Below are positions 13,440 to 24,009 of a stretch of 64,000 bases of DNA, piece by piece. A model generated the notes under the pieces. The model saw only the letters and a list, made by a program, of their open reading frames with translations. It was not told where the DNA came from and did not search any database. A program made the position numbers and the translations under genes. Each line of letters begins with the position of its first letter. Position 1 is the stretch's first letter. Source of the stretch: Adiantum capillus-veneris (taxonomy: Eukaryota > Streptophyta > Polypodiopsida > Polypodiales > Pteridaceae); assembly GCA_014529385.2 (NCBI GenBank), contig CM043944.1, forward strand, positions 45,454,268-45,518,267. Direction: 5' to 3'.

Positions 13440-13515
13440 ATGCATTGTATGCTCTCTTCCAGTTTCAAGATGACACATAGCACATTCATTCCATTTGTGA
13501 TTGGTTGGAATGCTT
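13440..13515 (-). pseudogene. Possible LINE zinc-finger (zf-RVT-like) remnant
   Basis: The minus-strand reading contains HKWNECAMCHLETGREHTMH and then K-T-C. This C-x2-C ... H-x(2)-H-x(3)-C spacing resembles the zinc-binding domain after reverse transcriptase in plant LINEs. The match is short and the surrounding frame is unrecognised. Confidence 0.3.
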
Positions 13516-13597
13516 GAGTGGGGGCATAACACATCAATAAGGGTGCACAAAATAAAGGGAGGTCATAATGTTTCCTTGTATCATGAATTCTTTGTAT

Positions 13598-13648
<51 letters not shown>

Positions 13649-13650
13649 GT
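13598..13650. repeat. (GA)n microsatellite
   Basis: A GA run of about 50 bp with one GG interruption, between unannotated flanks. Confidence 0.95.
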
Positions 13651-13856
13651 TGTGTGAAGGGTCAATATTCTAGAGGGAGTGAGGGGCCATTACAAGGGCT
13701 AGCCAATAGGAGGAAGGCCATGTTCTTCATAGCCAAAAGGTGCAATGATGGTAAGAGCTCAAGTGTAACATAGGTGAAGGTGGGACAATAAGACAATGAT
13801 GGTGCTAGAGGAGCATACAAAGTGTTGGATCTAGGGTTCCACCTTAAAATGTGCAA

Positions 13857-14630
13857 GTGTGGGGTGAGTGCATTAGGAGGGTATTTTTTAGTTTCAAAGA
13901 GTTAGAGATTTACGAGTTGAGATCTTTATGTGTGTTCTCTTTCTGCATTGCAAACTATAGCGGTCCATGAAGAAGTTATCTATGTGTGTGCAACAAAAAG
14001 GTCCTATATACTATGTACAAGAGACCTCTAGGGATGCTCAATGAAGCTAATCTCCCAGACAAAGTACAAACTTGAGTACAATGTTTTACTTGCTACACTT
14101 CAAGGTAGCATATAGGATGAGTGTAATATGAATTATCATGGGGGTGCATGGTGCCATATAATGTGTCCCCAATCCATGCTAAAGATTTAAGAGAAATGCA
14201 CTCATAGTTGGGGAAAGGAGTGTCTTTGTCCCACTATTTCCCTAGGGGAGCCTATTGCTATATCCCACCTATTGTGAAGAGTATGCAATAACTCCTAACA
14301 GATAGCTATCAAGGTGGTAGATGTAAGGGAAGAATGTGAGTCCCATATATTAACACAATGAGCCTTCCACATAATCCAGAATGTAATGCAACAAATCGTT
14401 GCAAAGATTGCACCTCACAATAGGAGATCGAACTGATGCACAATTGAAGGAAGCATACCGAAGATTAATGCATGTAGCCCAAAGTCGTAAGCACGAAGTC
14501 CCTAACCCTATAAAAGAGCGCACACATAGAGTATGCGACCCCAAAAATTGCAATAGCCATGAAACTATCCCCCACGACACAAATCCATCAGGAATACCAA
14601 CTTTGCTAAGCAAGCAATACACCACTCACC
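13857..14630. other. Intergenic DNA, nothing recognised
   Basis: Only short frames without recognisable motifs. It may be older LINE debris, since scraps flank it on both sides. Confidence 0.4.
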
Positions 14631-14634
14631 AAAC

Positions 14635-14740
14635 CAGTTGTGCATATGATCGTAACCAAAAACAATGGTATAGTGACTCCTCGTGTTCCATATCATGGCA
14701 TTGACATGTCGGGTCATGGCCAACATATGTCATGTATGGC
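14635..14740 (-). pseudogene. Possible second LINE zf-RVT-like remnant
   Basis: The minus-strand reading has CQCHDMEHEESLYHCFW followed by LRSYAQLVW. This fits the Cys/His...Q-x-VW pattern at the end of plant LINE reverse transcriptases. Downstream sequence is frameshifted. Its position relative to the RT-like scrap at 11.5 kb does not fit a single element, so separate copies are likely. Confidence 0.35.
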
Positions 14741-15450
14741 CAACATATGTCCCGTACGTGCCAACATGTAACTATACATGTGCAATCATCCACATGAAGT
14801 AAGATACTTGGCTACTAACTGTAAGGCTTCAAATGCAAGACCACAATTTCAACAAAAAAATATGGCAAAGTTGCTGCCATGACCAATGCCTCAACTAGCA
14901 AGGATGGGGGGTGTTGATGCCTCAAAAGCATTTTCCGCTTGATGCGAACAATGTCCTCAAAGTGGGAGAATGGCTCCTTGTCAGTATGCTCAAAAGGCCA
15001 CACCTACTTACCAAGATCCCATCTCAACTTTTCCAAAGGGACTCCATTCCAAATCCAAAATCGCCACCTCCTTTGAGGCCTATACCAATTAGAGAAATTT
15101 CCAATTTAAAGTTTTTGTGAGATTACCTATTTTTCAATTAAAAAACCAGAGCGGGTTTATTCATATCAGTGTATTCATAATTTGAAACCAATAATAGCAC
15201 GAAAAAGCGGAGTCTGAACGGCTAGATAATTTGAAATAGCGTTATCTTATTGGCTTGGTGTAGGCTCAAGCCTCCGTGGTTGCATATTACTCTTTTGGGC
15301 CCCAGTACCCTACACCCACAAAGCCTTGTTGATAAAGGACATAGGGTCGAGTGAAGGGATCGATGGCTTCGTGTCCATCCATTGTTGATTACAACCTGCC
15401 CCTTCACACTCCCACACCCAATCTAGCTCGTCTAAGGCGTTTCATTGAGA
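14741..15450. other. Intergenic DNA, nothing recognised
   Basis: A short direct repeat (catgt-ggccaacatatgtc, twice near 14713-14750) is seen. No gene or transposon end is evident. Confidence 0.4.
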
Positions 15451-15459
15451 GCATTGCGA

Positions 15460-15600
15460 GTCAGGCGCTATATAAATCTTGCCCCCCCTGCTGCGTCGAT
15501 CCAACGACCCCAATCACTCGTGCCGCCGAAAAAGTTTCCGTGCCGTCGATCCCTCTACATGCACCCCGTGTTACTTATAAACGAGGCAAAGCAAAGGGCC
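15460..15600 (+). promoter_or_regulatory. Candidate TATA-containing promoter
   Basis: A TATA-like box (gctatataaatc, about 15468-15479) lies in a locally GC-richer stretch with a pyrimidine-rich downstream side. It is about 1.1 kb upstream of the candidate first exon at 16605. The placement would suit the host gene promoter, but there is no expression evidence and TATA-like strings occur by chance. Confidence 0.3.
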
Positions 15601-15638
15601 ATACACCTCCTGAGCGTTGCTCATCTTCATTTGTTCTT

Positions 15639-16109
15639 GGGAAAATGATCAAAATACCCCTCTAATTTGTGGAAATTTCCAAAATACCCTTGTATCTTTT
15701 TTGGTTGAATTATTCAAGCTTATCATTCCTTTATTCTTTTCTGACAATAAAGATCCATTTTTGAGTGCTTAGCATGTAATGTAATTTGTCACAAATTACC
15801 TTGCAAAACAGGGCAATTGTATCTAAAAATAATGAAGCAATTCATCTCCAAAGCCTACATAACCTACTCAAATTCTAGTTTTAGTATCTTGTATTGATAG
15901 ACAATCGGTCTTCTTATGAAAGGTACAAATTTTTTAATCTTTGGAAAAATTTAATCTCACAACTAGGGGTGTTTTGGGAATTTTGGAAAATTTGAGGGGT
16001 ATTTTGAGAAATTATGACAAAATATCGGGGGTATTTTGGGAGTTTTTGAAATTTGAGGGGTATTTTGAGAATTTCCACAAATTAGAGGGGTATTTTGGTA
16101 ATTTTCCCT
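15639..16109. mobile_element. Mutator-like MITE, 471 bp, 9-bp target duplication
   Basis: Long terminal inverted repeats of about 50 bp start GGGAAAAT and carry CAAAATACCCCTCTAATTTG. The inverted partner is at about 16058-16108. The 9-bp duplication TTTGTTCTT lies at 15630-15638 and 16110-16118. Long TIRs with a 9-bp duplication are typical of Mutator-like elements. There is no transposase; the right half is built from four diverged units of about 40 bp with a ggGGTATTTTG core, and the inner left part is AT-rich. The insertion lies between the candidate promoter and the candidate first exon of the host gene. Confidence 0.8.
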
Positions 16110-16253
16110 TTTGTTCTTCCGTTTGTCCGACGGCGGGGATTCGTTTGAGTTTTGAGCTCCAGTCTTGTGCAATTTGAATTTGAATGAAAGGGCAGACGTC
16201 TCTCTCATTCTTCTCATCGGAGCAGAAGCTTCTCTAGCAGTCGGGTCTCGGTC

Positions 16254-16260
16254 TCTCTCA

Positions 16261-16309
<49 letters not shown>

Positions 16310-16334
16310 GCGCGGCGCGCGCACACACACACGT
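16254..16334. repeat. (CT)n-(CA)n-(CG)n compound microsatellite
   Basis: CT repeats pass into (CA)n, then alternating CG/GC (cgtgcgcgcgcggcgcgcgc), then CA again. The alternating purine-pyrimidine run could adopt Z-DNA. It would fall in the 5' leader or first intron of the host gene if the exon at 16605 is real. Confidence 0.9.
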
Positions 16335-16604
16335 TCTGTCTCAGAGTGTGTGTATGTATGATGCTTTCTTATGTCAATCGGATAATCGCATAGGCACGTC
16401 CCATGAACCCTCAAACGAGTGATCTGATGCGTGTAGTTACAATGCTCCCCTTTTGTTTGCCTATCATATGCAGTTTGTTTTCTTTGTGTTCTTTTTGCTC
16501 CAAACAAGATTTAAGCCCATCAGAGACTCAGAGCTTCTCAACTCTTGATTCTTTACAATTGTTGCTGTAATTAAGCTTGTTAATATTTTTTTGTTTCAGT
16601 GATA

Positions 16605-16655
16605 ATGCCTGCTGAAGAAGCTTCCTGTGTGTCTTCAATCTTGGATTCAAATGAG
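16605..16655 (+). CDS. Candidate first coding exon of the ankyrin-repeat gene
   Basis: A strong intron acceptor (ttttttgtttcag, ending at 16599) is followed five bases later by ATG at 16605. The reading MPAEEASCVSSILDSNE ends at GAG with a GT donor at 16656 in phase 0. The first clear ankyrin exon (54452) also starts in phase 0, with E-D-V-V-N-E-E-E, so the two join in frame into one acidic segment. A 5' UTR intron is implied. Other phase-0 donors slightly downstream (for example after CAGCCTTCT) are possible. The join across 37.8 kb is inference only. Confidence 0.35.
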
Positions 16656-17292
16656 GTCAATTTTGTTACTCAGCCTTCTGTAGGTAGTATTCAAGTTGAT
16701 TGCTTAACAAGTGGGACTTTAGATGAGAGATACACATTGTGTGCGTGCGTTGCTTGTATACTTATATGATTTATTTTATTAAGCTACGAATACCGAACAA
16801 AATCAACATATTTGTCACAGAAATTCATTTTTCCACCTTCTAAGCTTTTTCAAGTTGAATGGAATCCAATGGGTACTTTATGTAATATGCACCTTAATAA
16901 TGTTTGTTCTCGATAGCAAAAAGACGAGAAAATTATTATTATGCTTGGTTAGGGGAGAGTTCTTTGGCATTCTATTGACATATGACAATGGTTGTACATG
17001 ATCTTAACTATAAAATGGTAAGCATGATGTAAGTTTAGAGTGTGCATGTTGGATGGCCTAATGAAGCATCATGAAATGAAACAAAAAATCTTAGATACAT
17101 TTGTGAGAGTGCATGATGGAAGTGGTGGAAGACTATGTAAAGGGATAGAGTTCACAATCATGTTCATGAAGAACACAAGAACATGCTGATACCCTATGAG
17201 AGCAAGAACACATAGCGTGAATGCTCTTGTAGTGCTTTAAATTGCTTGAGTAGAGAAATGTGAAACGCGAAAGTGGAACAGGAATGCCAAAG
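16656..17292 (+). other. Presumed intron sequence before Copia-A
   Basis: AT-rich DNA with no gene or transposon end recognised. It ends at the CAAAG target site (17288-17292) of Copia-A. Confidence 0.4.
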
Positions 17293-17645
17293 TGTTAAGA
17301 GAGAGAGAAGGAGAGAGCTTGAGCTCTTGCAAGCGCGCGTGCACACATATAGGTGTAGGCAAGACCTGTTTTTCTTCTTCTTCACTAACTCAAGATAAGA
17401 GGTCTACATAACATAAGGAAAAAATAACAACATAAAGGGAAACTAGTACAACTATCTAGTGTGAATCGCTAGTGGGTGAGGTGAATCAATAAGTGTGCCA
17501 TCACTCTCGTAGGTAGACCAACTTGGTGTTGTACAATTGTAGTATTATTGGCGAAGATATACGTATCAACCAAGGCGTGCCAATAATGCTGATTGTCGGT
17601 GATAGTCGTCCAAGAGTCGTATATGTTGAGCTTGACATCTCGACA
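17293..17645 (-). repeat. Copia-A 3' LTR
   Basis: 353 bp, minus strand TGTCGAGATG...TTAACA. It matches 38183-38540 along its whole length with scattered substitutions and small indels. CAAAG flanks it at 17288-17292. Confidence 0.95.
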
Positions 17646-17749
17646 CTCTCCCTCAAGCTCAACGCCATCTCTCGCATGCAAAGCATCACTTGAAATTGCC
17701 GTAGCTTCTTCGCTCAAGGGCCTTCGTAAAGATATCAGTAACATGCTTG

Positions 17750-20700
17750 TCCTACCACCTACTCAAGGTCGATGTCGTCTGCTAAGACCCTCTCTGTGAT
17801 GAAGTGGTGATGTACTTCAACGTGCTTTGTTTTGGCATGAAACACTAGGTTTTGTGCCAATTGTTTGCTATTGAGATTGTCACAAGAGATGACAACCGGC
17901 CATTGTACTTGTACTCCAAAGTTGTGAAGTAGCAATCCCAATCATGCTACCTCACATGCCGCCACTACAGCACCCTTGTAGTCTACCTTTGTACTCGAAA
18001 GAGCAATCCTAGGTTGCTTCTTGTTGCTTCATGTGATAGCAGTATTCTCAAGTGAAAACATGAATTCGTGGATAGACTTGTGATCGTATGTGCTACCCAC
18101 CCAATCCGCATTTGTGTAACCACAGAGCTGCAACTCTACATCAGCTCTATAAAATAGTGCATAATCCAAAGTAGCACTCACATAGTGTAACGTACGTCTC
18201 ACTGTATCCAAGTGGTTTCTTGGGAGACTGCATAAACAAATTCACCAATCTAATTGTGTAGCTCAAATCTGGAGGTGAGATAATCAAGTAGATCAAGATA
18301 CCACAATCTTCTTGTACATGGTAGTATTCTTAAGTACTTGACCTACATCATTCTCCAACTTCAAATTTTGATCTAAGCAATCGGCTTACAATCAGCCTTA
18401 CCGTACTTTTCCAACACGTCCAAAGCATATTGCCATATTGTCTTTGTGATAGCCATACACCTTCTTCCGTGTGAACAATTTAAATGCCCAAGAAGTACTG
18501 TAAGTCTCCCAAGTCTTTCATTTCAAACTCCTACATAAGTAGAGCCTGTACATCCTCTACTTCAGCCACGTTATCACCTCCAACAATCAAGTCATCCACA
18601 TAGATGCATATCACCACAATTCTTGACTCATTCTTCCGCACATACAATGAATGATCTACATCAGACATCTCAAAGCCCAATAACATGAGGAATGTCACAA
18701 TCCTCTTGTACCAGGCTCTAAATGCTTGCTTCAGCCTGTACAATGCTTTCATTTACCTGCATACAAGGTCACGTAGACTCATGTTTGCATAACCTTGTGG
18801 TTGTTCCATATACACAACTTCCTCAAAATCTCCGTTCAAAAAGACATTCTTTACATCCATTTGTTTCTCTAAAGCTACAACCACTGCAATAAACACATGA
18901 ACGGTAACCATCTTGGCTACAGGACTGAATGTCTCCTTATAATCAATCCCATAAGTCTTTGCATAACCTTTGGCCACAAGCGTGGCCTTGTACCTTCTCA
19001 CACTGCCATCAACATTATGCTTTTTTGTAAACCCACTTATATCCAATTGCCTTCTTTCCCTTGGTAGTGGCATCGGCTCCCATGTTCCATTTGCATCAAG
19101 GGAAGCTATCTCTTCATCCATAGCTTGCCACCATTTTTCATCTCTAATAGCATCCTCAAAACGCGTAGGTTCTACCTCCTCTGTAATCTTTGCCATATAT
19201 GCACAATGACGAGCCATACAATTGTCACGAGTCAATCTTTGCACATGATTTTTCACTCTTTCAAATGTGTGTGGTCTAGGATCACTTTCAAGCACCTTGT
19301 TCCTTGCTTGCATCCTCCTTGCATCCCGAGTCTTCAAAGAGGGCATGCCAAACTCCTCTCTAAACTTTGCTCAGAACCATTGCTATCGCCATTATCATAA
19401 CCAACACTCAAATTTGGCAGCTTAGGGGCATCATCAACCTTTTCCTTCCCTTTTGATTACATTTGAAGAGTCAGCAGGACTCACTCTTTCACACAACCTG
19501 CCACTCTATGGCTTCTCACCATGATCTGCATTAGGTGACCCTTGTGGCCCACTCAACTTGCGATTGTGCACCTGTATTTTTTGCAGTAACATTCTCTCTT
19601 ACTAGCCCCTAAATCATCTTTCACATTAGCTTACCAACTTGCCATTTCATCAAAAACAACATTTTTGTTCACCCTCACTTTACCTGCGACAAGATTGTAG
19701 CACTTGTACCCTTGTTGCTCAAGGGAATAGCCAATGAATACACATTTTTCTGCTTTCGGGTCAAGCTTACTTTTTAGTTCATACGACACATGCACGTAAG
19801 CAATATATCCGAACACTTCAAAATTTGATACATCCGATTTTTCACCATACTTCTCTTATGGTGTCATATCATGTACTGCAGCAGTAGGATCCTCTTTATA
19901 ATGTAAACACCTATAGCAACGGCCTCAGCCCATTAACGATGAGGCATGTTCTTCTCATTCATCAACGCTCTAGCAACTTCTGCAATGTGCTTGTTCTTCC
20001 TCTCAACAACACCATTTTGTTGCGGAGTATACTTGTATGAAAAGTGCCTTTGAATTCCATGTTTTTTCAGAAATCCATTGAATTTATTGGAGAAATATTC
20101 TCCCCCTCCACCTAGGCACTTTACATGTTTCCTAGTCTGTTTTTCAACCATAACCTTGAAGTTTTGAAAGTGCATAAACACCTCACTTTTCTGCTTCATG
20201 AAATAGAACCATACGACGTACGTTCCTCGTATGGTAATCAATGAAACTCACATAGTATCTACATCCACCCATATATGCAATCTTTGCCGAACCCCATACA
20301 TATATATGCACTAAATCCAATGCGTTCCTATTTACATGCTTATCATGAGGAAAAGATGCTTTTGCCTACTTTCCAAAATGACAAGCTTCACAAACCTTCT
20401 GCATTTCAGTCACTTTAAATGTTGGCAAACCTATAACTATCTCTTTAGTTTGCATTGTACTCAGCTTCTGCAAATTTATATGACCGATACGTTTGTGCCA
20501 AATCTTAATATCTGTAACAACTCTTGCACCTTGTGCAAACATGGCAACATTCACCTTGAGCACATTTACATCCAAAGTAAACATCTTGCTCGCTTTCTTT
20601 CCTTGCGCAACCAACCTTCCATTCTTCTTATGCTCTTCAACAAAGAGACCATCAGAGTTAAATCTGACCTGGTCAACCATGTGTTCAACAAAAAACAATG

Positions 20701-21309
20701 TTTGTAATATTGGGTACATGCAATACATCAGCTATGTACTTTACTTTACCGTGAGTCATAGACAATGGTACATTTCTTGAATGCATAATGAGATGTACAG
20801 AATCATTCCCAATCTCTACATAACTAGAACTTTGCAAAGTTTGCATTTCTTAAACTACTCACCATGACTGGTCATTGTGCATCAAATCACATAACTTGTC
20901 ATGTGATTTGATGCACCGGAAACCACATACCATACATTATCACGAGATTTTGCCACATTTACGGACATAGTATTTAGCATGTGCTGCACCATAAATAGCC
21001 TCTCAGGCTCATCTTCATTCCTGCTAGGGGTTGCATGGTTATTTTGCTACCTTCTGTTTGGACAATCACGTTTGAAATGACCATGTTTTCCACAACCCCA
21101 GCATACATCTCTGTGTTGACCTGCATTGTTACGTTGTGCATTTCCACGTTCTCTTGGACTCTCCCTTCCTCGAAAGTTTTCCACAACCCTAGTATACTAC
21201 ATTTTTGTGTTGATCTGCATTGTTACATTGCGCATTTCCACGACCTATAGGACTCCCCCTGCCTCGAGACTTTCCTCGACCATGTGTATTCTATCTCTGA
21301 TTGTTATTC
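17750..21309 (-). pseudogene. Copia-A gag 3' end and pol (degenerate)
   Basis: Read on the minus strand from 21309: Arg/Gly-rich gag end and a CCHC knuckle (CWGCGKHGHFKRDC, about 21040-21085). Then come GAG-pre-integrase (IKIWHKRIGHINL, CEACHFGK, 20.5-20.4 kb) and an integrase core (GGGGEYFSNKF, YTPQQNGVVERKNKH, 20.1-20.0 kb). The post-integrase block (KCVFIGYS, 19.7 kb) and RT (RRYKATLVAKGYAKTYGIDY, then YVDDLIVGG, 19.0-18.6 kb) follow. RNase H remnants (CGYTNADWVGS, KTKHVEVHHHF) end at about 17.76 kb. Many stops and frameshifts break it. The integrase Asp in the GGGGEY block is replaced, and the knuckle region is tandemly duplicated. Confidence 0.9.
21086..21267. repeat. Tandem duplication, period about 91 bp, over the Copia-A zinc knuckle
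   Basis: The block starting ttttccacaaccc at 21086 recurs at 21177 with substitutions. On the coding strand each unit contains an Arg/Gly-rich stretch and a knuckle-like G-C-G-K sequence. The copy nearer the gag start is disrupted by a stop. Confidence 0.75.
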
Positions 21310-22627
21310 TGTCACAAACAGGAGCGCACATGAATAATCAACAAGCTGTAAATTACTAAACTTTCAACCAAAAGAGACGAGGGAGAAGATCGACACAGTA
21401 TTTGGGACCAGAAGATGGCTTGGTCTCCCCCTTAAAGAGAATCTTTATTAGGGAGAATATATTTACTAGCACAAGAACCGGAGCGACCTCTCTAATTCTC
21501 AGACTCGATGGTCAATTCCTTCCTGTGCGAGAAATTCTCGAGAGCCAAGCTCTCAATTCCGTTTTCGTCTGTACCTAGAGCATGAAGCCCTACAGACCAT
21601 CTCGATTCCGTTCCTGAAATCCTTGAGCATAGGCTGAGGCCTCCTTGCTCCTTCTCCGCAATGGAGTACCTGCAAAAGCACAAACAGGAAACAACAACTC
21701 GTGTAGTGAATTCACAATCGGTACCTGTCGCTCCAAGTGCGGTAAAGCGAACTTTGCGTATTGGCTTCACTCGATCACTTGCCGATTCCCGGCAGGGGTG
21801 CTCCTTGCTACTAGCGCTGGTTAACATTGGAGACTGAGAGAGAGCGTGGGTTGCTTTTATAGGCACCCGCACCCAGCAAGAATTGCGGGTGTGGTGCGGG
21901 TGTGGTGCTGACCAGAATAGTGGCAGGAGGTACTAGAGATGGAGGGAGGCTGGCGGCAACTCTAGCGTGAGGAGAGAGAGAGTGATCGTAATGTTTTTTC
22001 AGCCGTACAGTCTAGTGCTGGTCTTTTTTTTTTGTTTTTGGAGCCTTGGTCTTTTTTTAAAGTGAGCTGCCCACTGGGCGGCCGGTCACTTAAAAAAAAA
22101 AAAGTGAACTTGAACAAAACTCAATAAAACTTAGTGAGTTGAAAATTGATGCTACACAGACACATTCCAAGCGTCTCGGGATGCAATTCTCAGGCACAGA
22201 TGCAATGCAAACACAGACTACTCGCGGGAAAGCATCTGCTCTTACCTGAAAACACTTAAAAATATTCCGCTTTTAGAAAAAGCTTCTCAGAACCCATCTT
22301 TATTCTTGTGCTTGCGTCTTTACACGTATTCCTTTTTCTTGTTTGGATTTCTTGCTAGACCAATGGAATTTTCCCTTTCTGATGCTCTCGTCACCCCCAT
22401 CAGGTAAGAATACCCGTTTCTTGGTCTCTCCTATTGAGCTAACAGTACAACCCCTTAGCGATACTTAATGTCACCCATCATATGACACATAAGAGATGTC
22501 CGTTTTCTTGATGGCTTTTAGTAATTCCAATAGATCTACAGTTCCTAACCTTACGGTTCAAGTGCACACATTTAAATATCCTAATTTCAATAAATAGAAA
22601 AATAAGAAAATAGTCTATTCAGCAACA
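21310..22627 (-). repeat. Gypsy-B 3' LTR
   Basis: 1318 bp, minus strand TGTTGCTGAATAG...TGTGACA. It matches both halves of the split 5' LTR. No reading frame in it is meaningful. Confidence 0.92.
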
Positions 22628-22984
22628 TCCCTCTAGCTTTTAAATAGTTGTCCTCAACTGTAGTGCTTGTACATATCCTTCTAGAATCTCGGGATAAGAT
22701 GCTAATTCTTGCTTGGTCATCCACTGAGAGTCTAAAGTGGAATAGCTCTTGCACTTTACCAAATACTTTAATGTAATCTTTCCAGACTTGAGTGGCCGCT
22801 CCTGATGATGAATGATCTGCTCCGGTTGGAGTATTTCTTCCGTTTTCTCAACCTCAAGAGGTTCCTCAGCAATAGGTTGACTTGGAGGTGACTTGGAGGT
22901 GACCCCATATATGGCCGCCGGGGTAAACTAACATGGAAAGCATTGTGGATCTTCCAATTAGATTGGAGCTCTAATTGGAACATC

Positions 22985-23538
22985 TGGAACAAACTTGGAC
23001 ACCCCAAGTAAAGATTCTATCGCGACACAACAGAGATTCACTTCAAAACAGTTCACAAAGACGACACGGCCCGGCGTAGTTTCGTGCCCAGAGGTATTGG
23101 CACCAAAGACTGGCGCCCCTTTTGGTATTTCTTTTTATATGAATCTGTGTGCAAAGTACAACGAGGGCCTGCGGCGGGTGCTCACTCTCAGACTCTGCGT
23201 CTAGATGCTCTGAGTAAGAAGTCCCAAAGGCCTCTTATGAAGATTACATGGGGTTGCTAAAAGCAGAGCCCCCAAAAGCTTCAAATTCAAAAGCAAAGTT
23301 CCCAAAAGCAATTGAACTTCCAAAAGCTGCTAAAAATAGCCAGTGCAATTTACGAAAAATTTGTACAACTGTTAGCGAAAATCACAGACGTCCATACGCT
23401 GCCACGTCAACATGTCAGCATAATTTCGGTTGTCCGTAAATTGCCACGTCAGCTTGTCAGTGCAATTTTCAGGGGCCAGCCACGTCAGCAGGGTGTGTGA
23501 GTGTGTCCGGGGGCCAGCCACGTCACCAGTTTGTGACA
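22985..23538 (-). mobile_element. Solo LTR of the Gypsy-C family inside Gypsy-B
   Basis: 554 bp, minus strand TGTCACAAACTGGTGACGTGG...TCCA. Both ends and the U5 block (gcgccagtctttgg) match the LTR at 44630-45320. Flanks are ACATC (22980-22984) and ACGTC (23539-23543). This fits a 5-bp duplication in which one CpG has decayed. It splits the Gypsy-B integrase C-terminus; the reading resumes with NWKIHNAFHVS on the far side. No internal region remains, as after recombination between two LTRs. Confidence 0.87.
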
Positions 23539-23937
23539 ACGTCACATCGTTCACTTGGTCAATTATCTTAAACTACCCATAGTAACGATTGGAAAGTTTT
23601 ACCTTTTTCCCTTTATGAGTCGCTTGTTTCTTTAGTCTTGCATTCTCAAACTTGAGTAAGACTAATTGTCCGACTGTTAAGTCTAGATTCCTTTTGTGCT
23701 TGTCCGCAGCTTTCTTATGTTTTTCTTGAGAGCGCAAAATTTCTCTCTTAACTTGGCCGTAGGTCGTGTCCAGATCCCGGACAAACTCATCTGCTGCAAA
23801 AACCTTATCCTTAGCTAAAAGGATCGGTGGAAGCAAAGGCTTACCATAAAGAATCTCAAAGGGTGTCTTCCTCGTAGACGAGTGTGCGTATTGTTATACA
23901 CGTACTCGACAAGGGCCAAAAATTTCTCCTAGTCAGA

Positions 23938-24009
23938 GTGTTTGTCCAACACATAGGACTTCAACATATCCAAGTGTTTGTCCAACACATAGGACTTCAA
24001 CATATCCAA
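23938..24009. repeat. 36-bp tandem duplication in the Gypsy-B integrase
   Basis: Two exact 36-bp units, 23938-23973 and 23974-24009. They add 12 in-frame residues, so LDMLKSYVLDKH occurs twice. Confidence 0.95.

Noticed and set aside
15941-16177. Frame with repeated GVFWEF/GYFENF units
   Set aside because: It is translated from the internal repeats of the Mutator-like MITE, not a protein gene.
16605-16770. A complete short protein from ATG 16605 to the stop at 16768
   Set aside because: The second half (CACVACILI) looks like random intronic translation; a donor at 16656 explains the region better.
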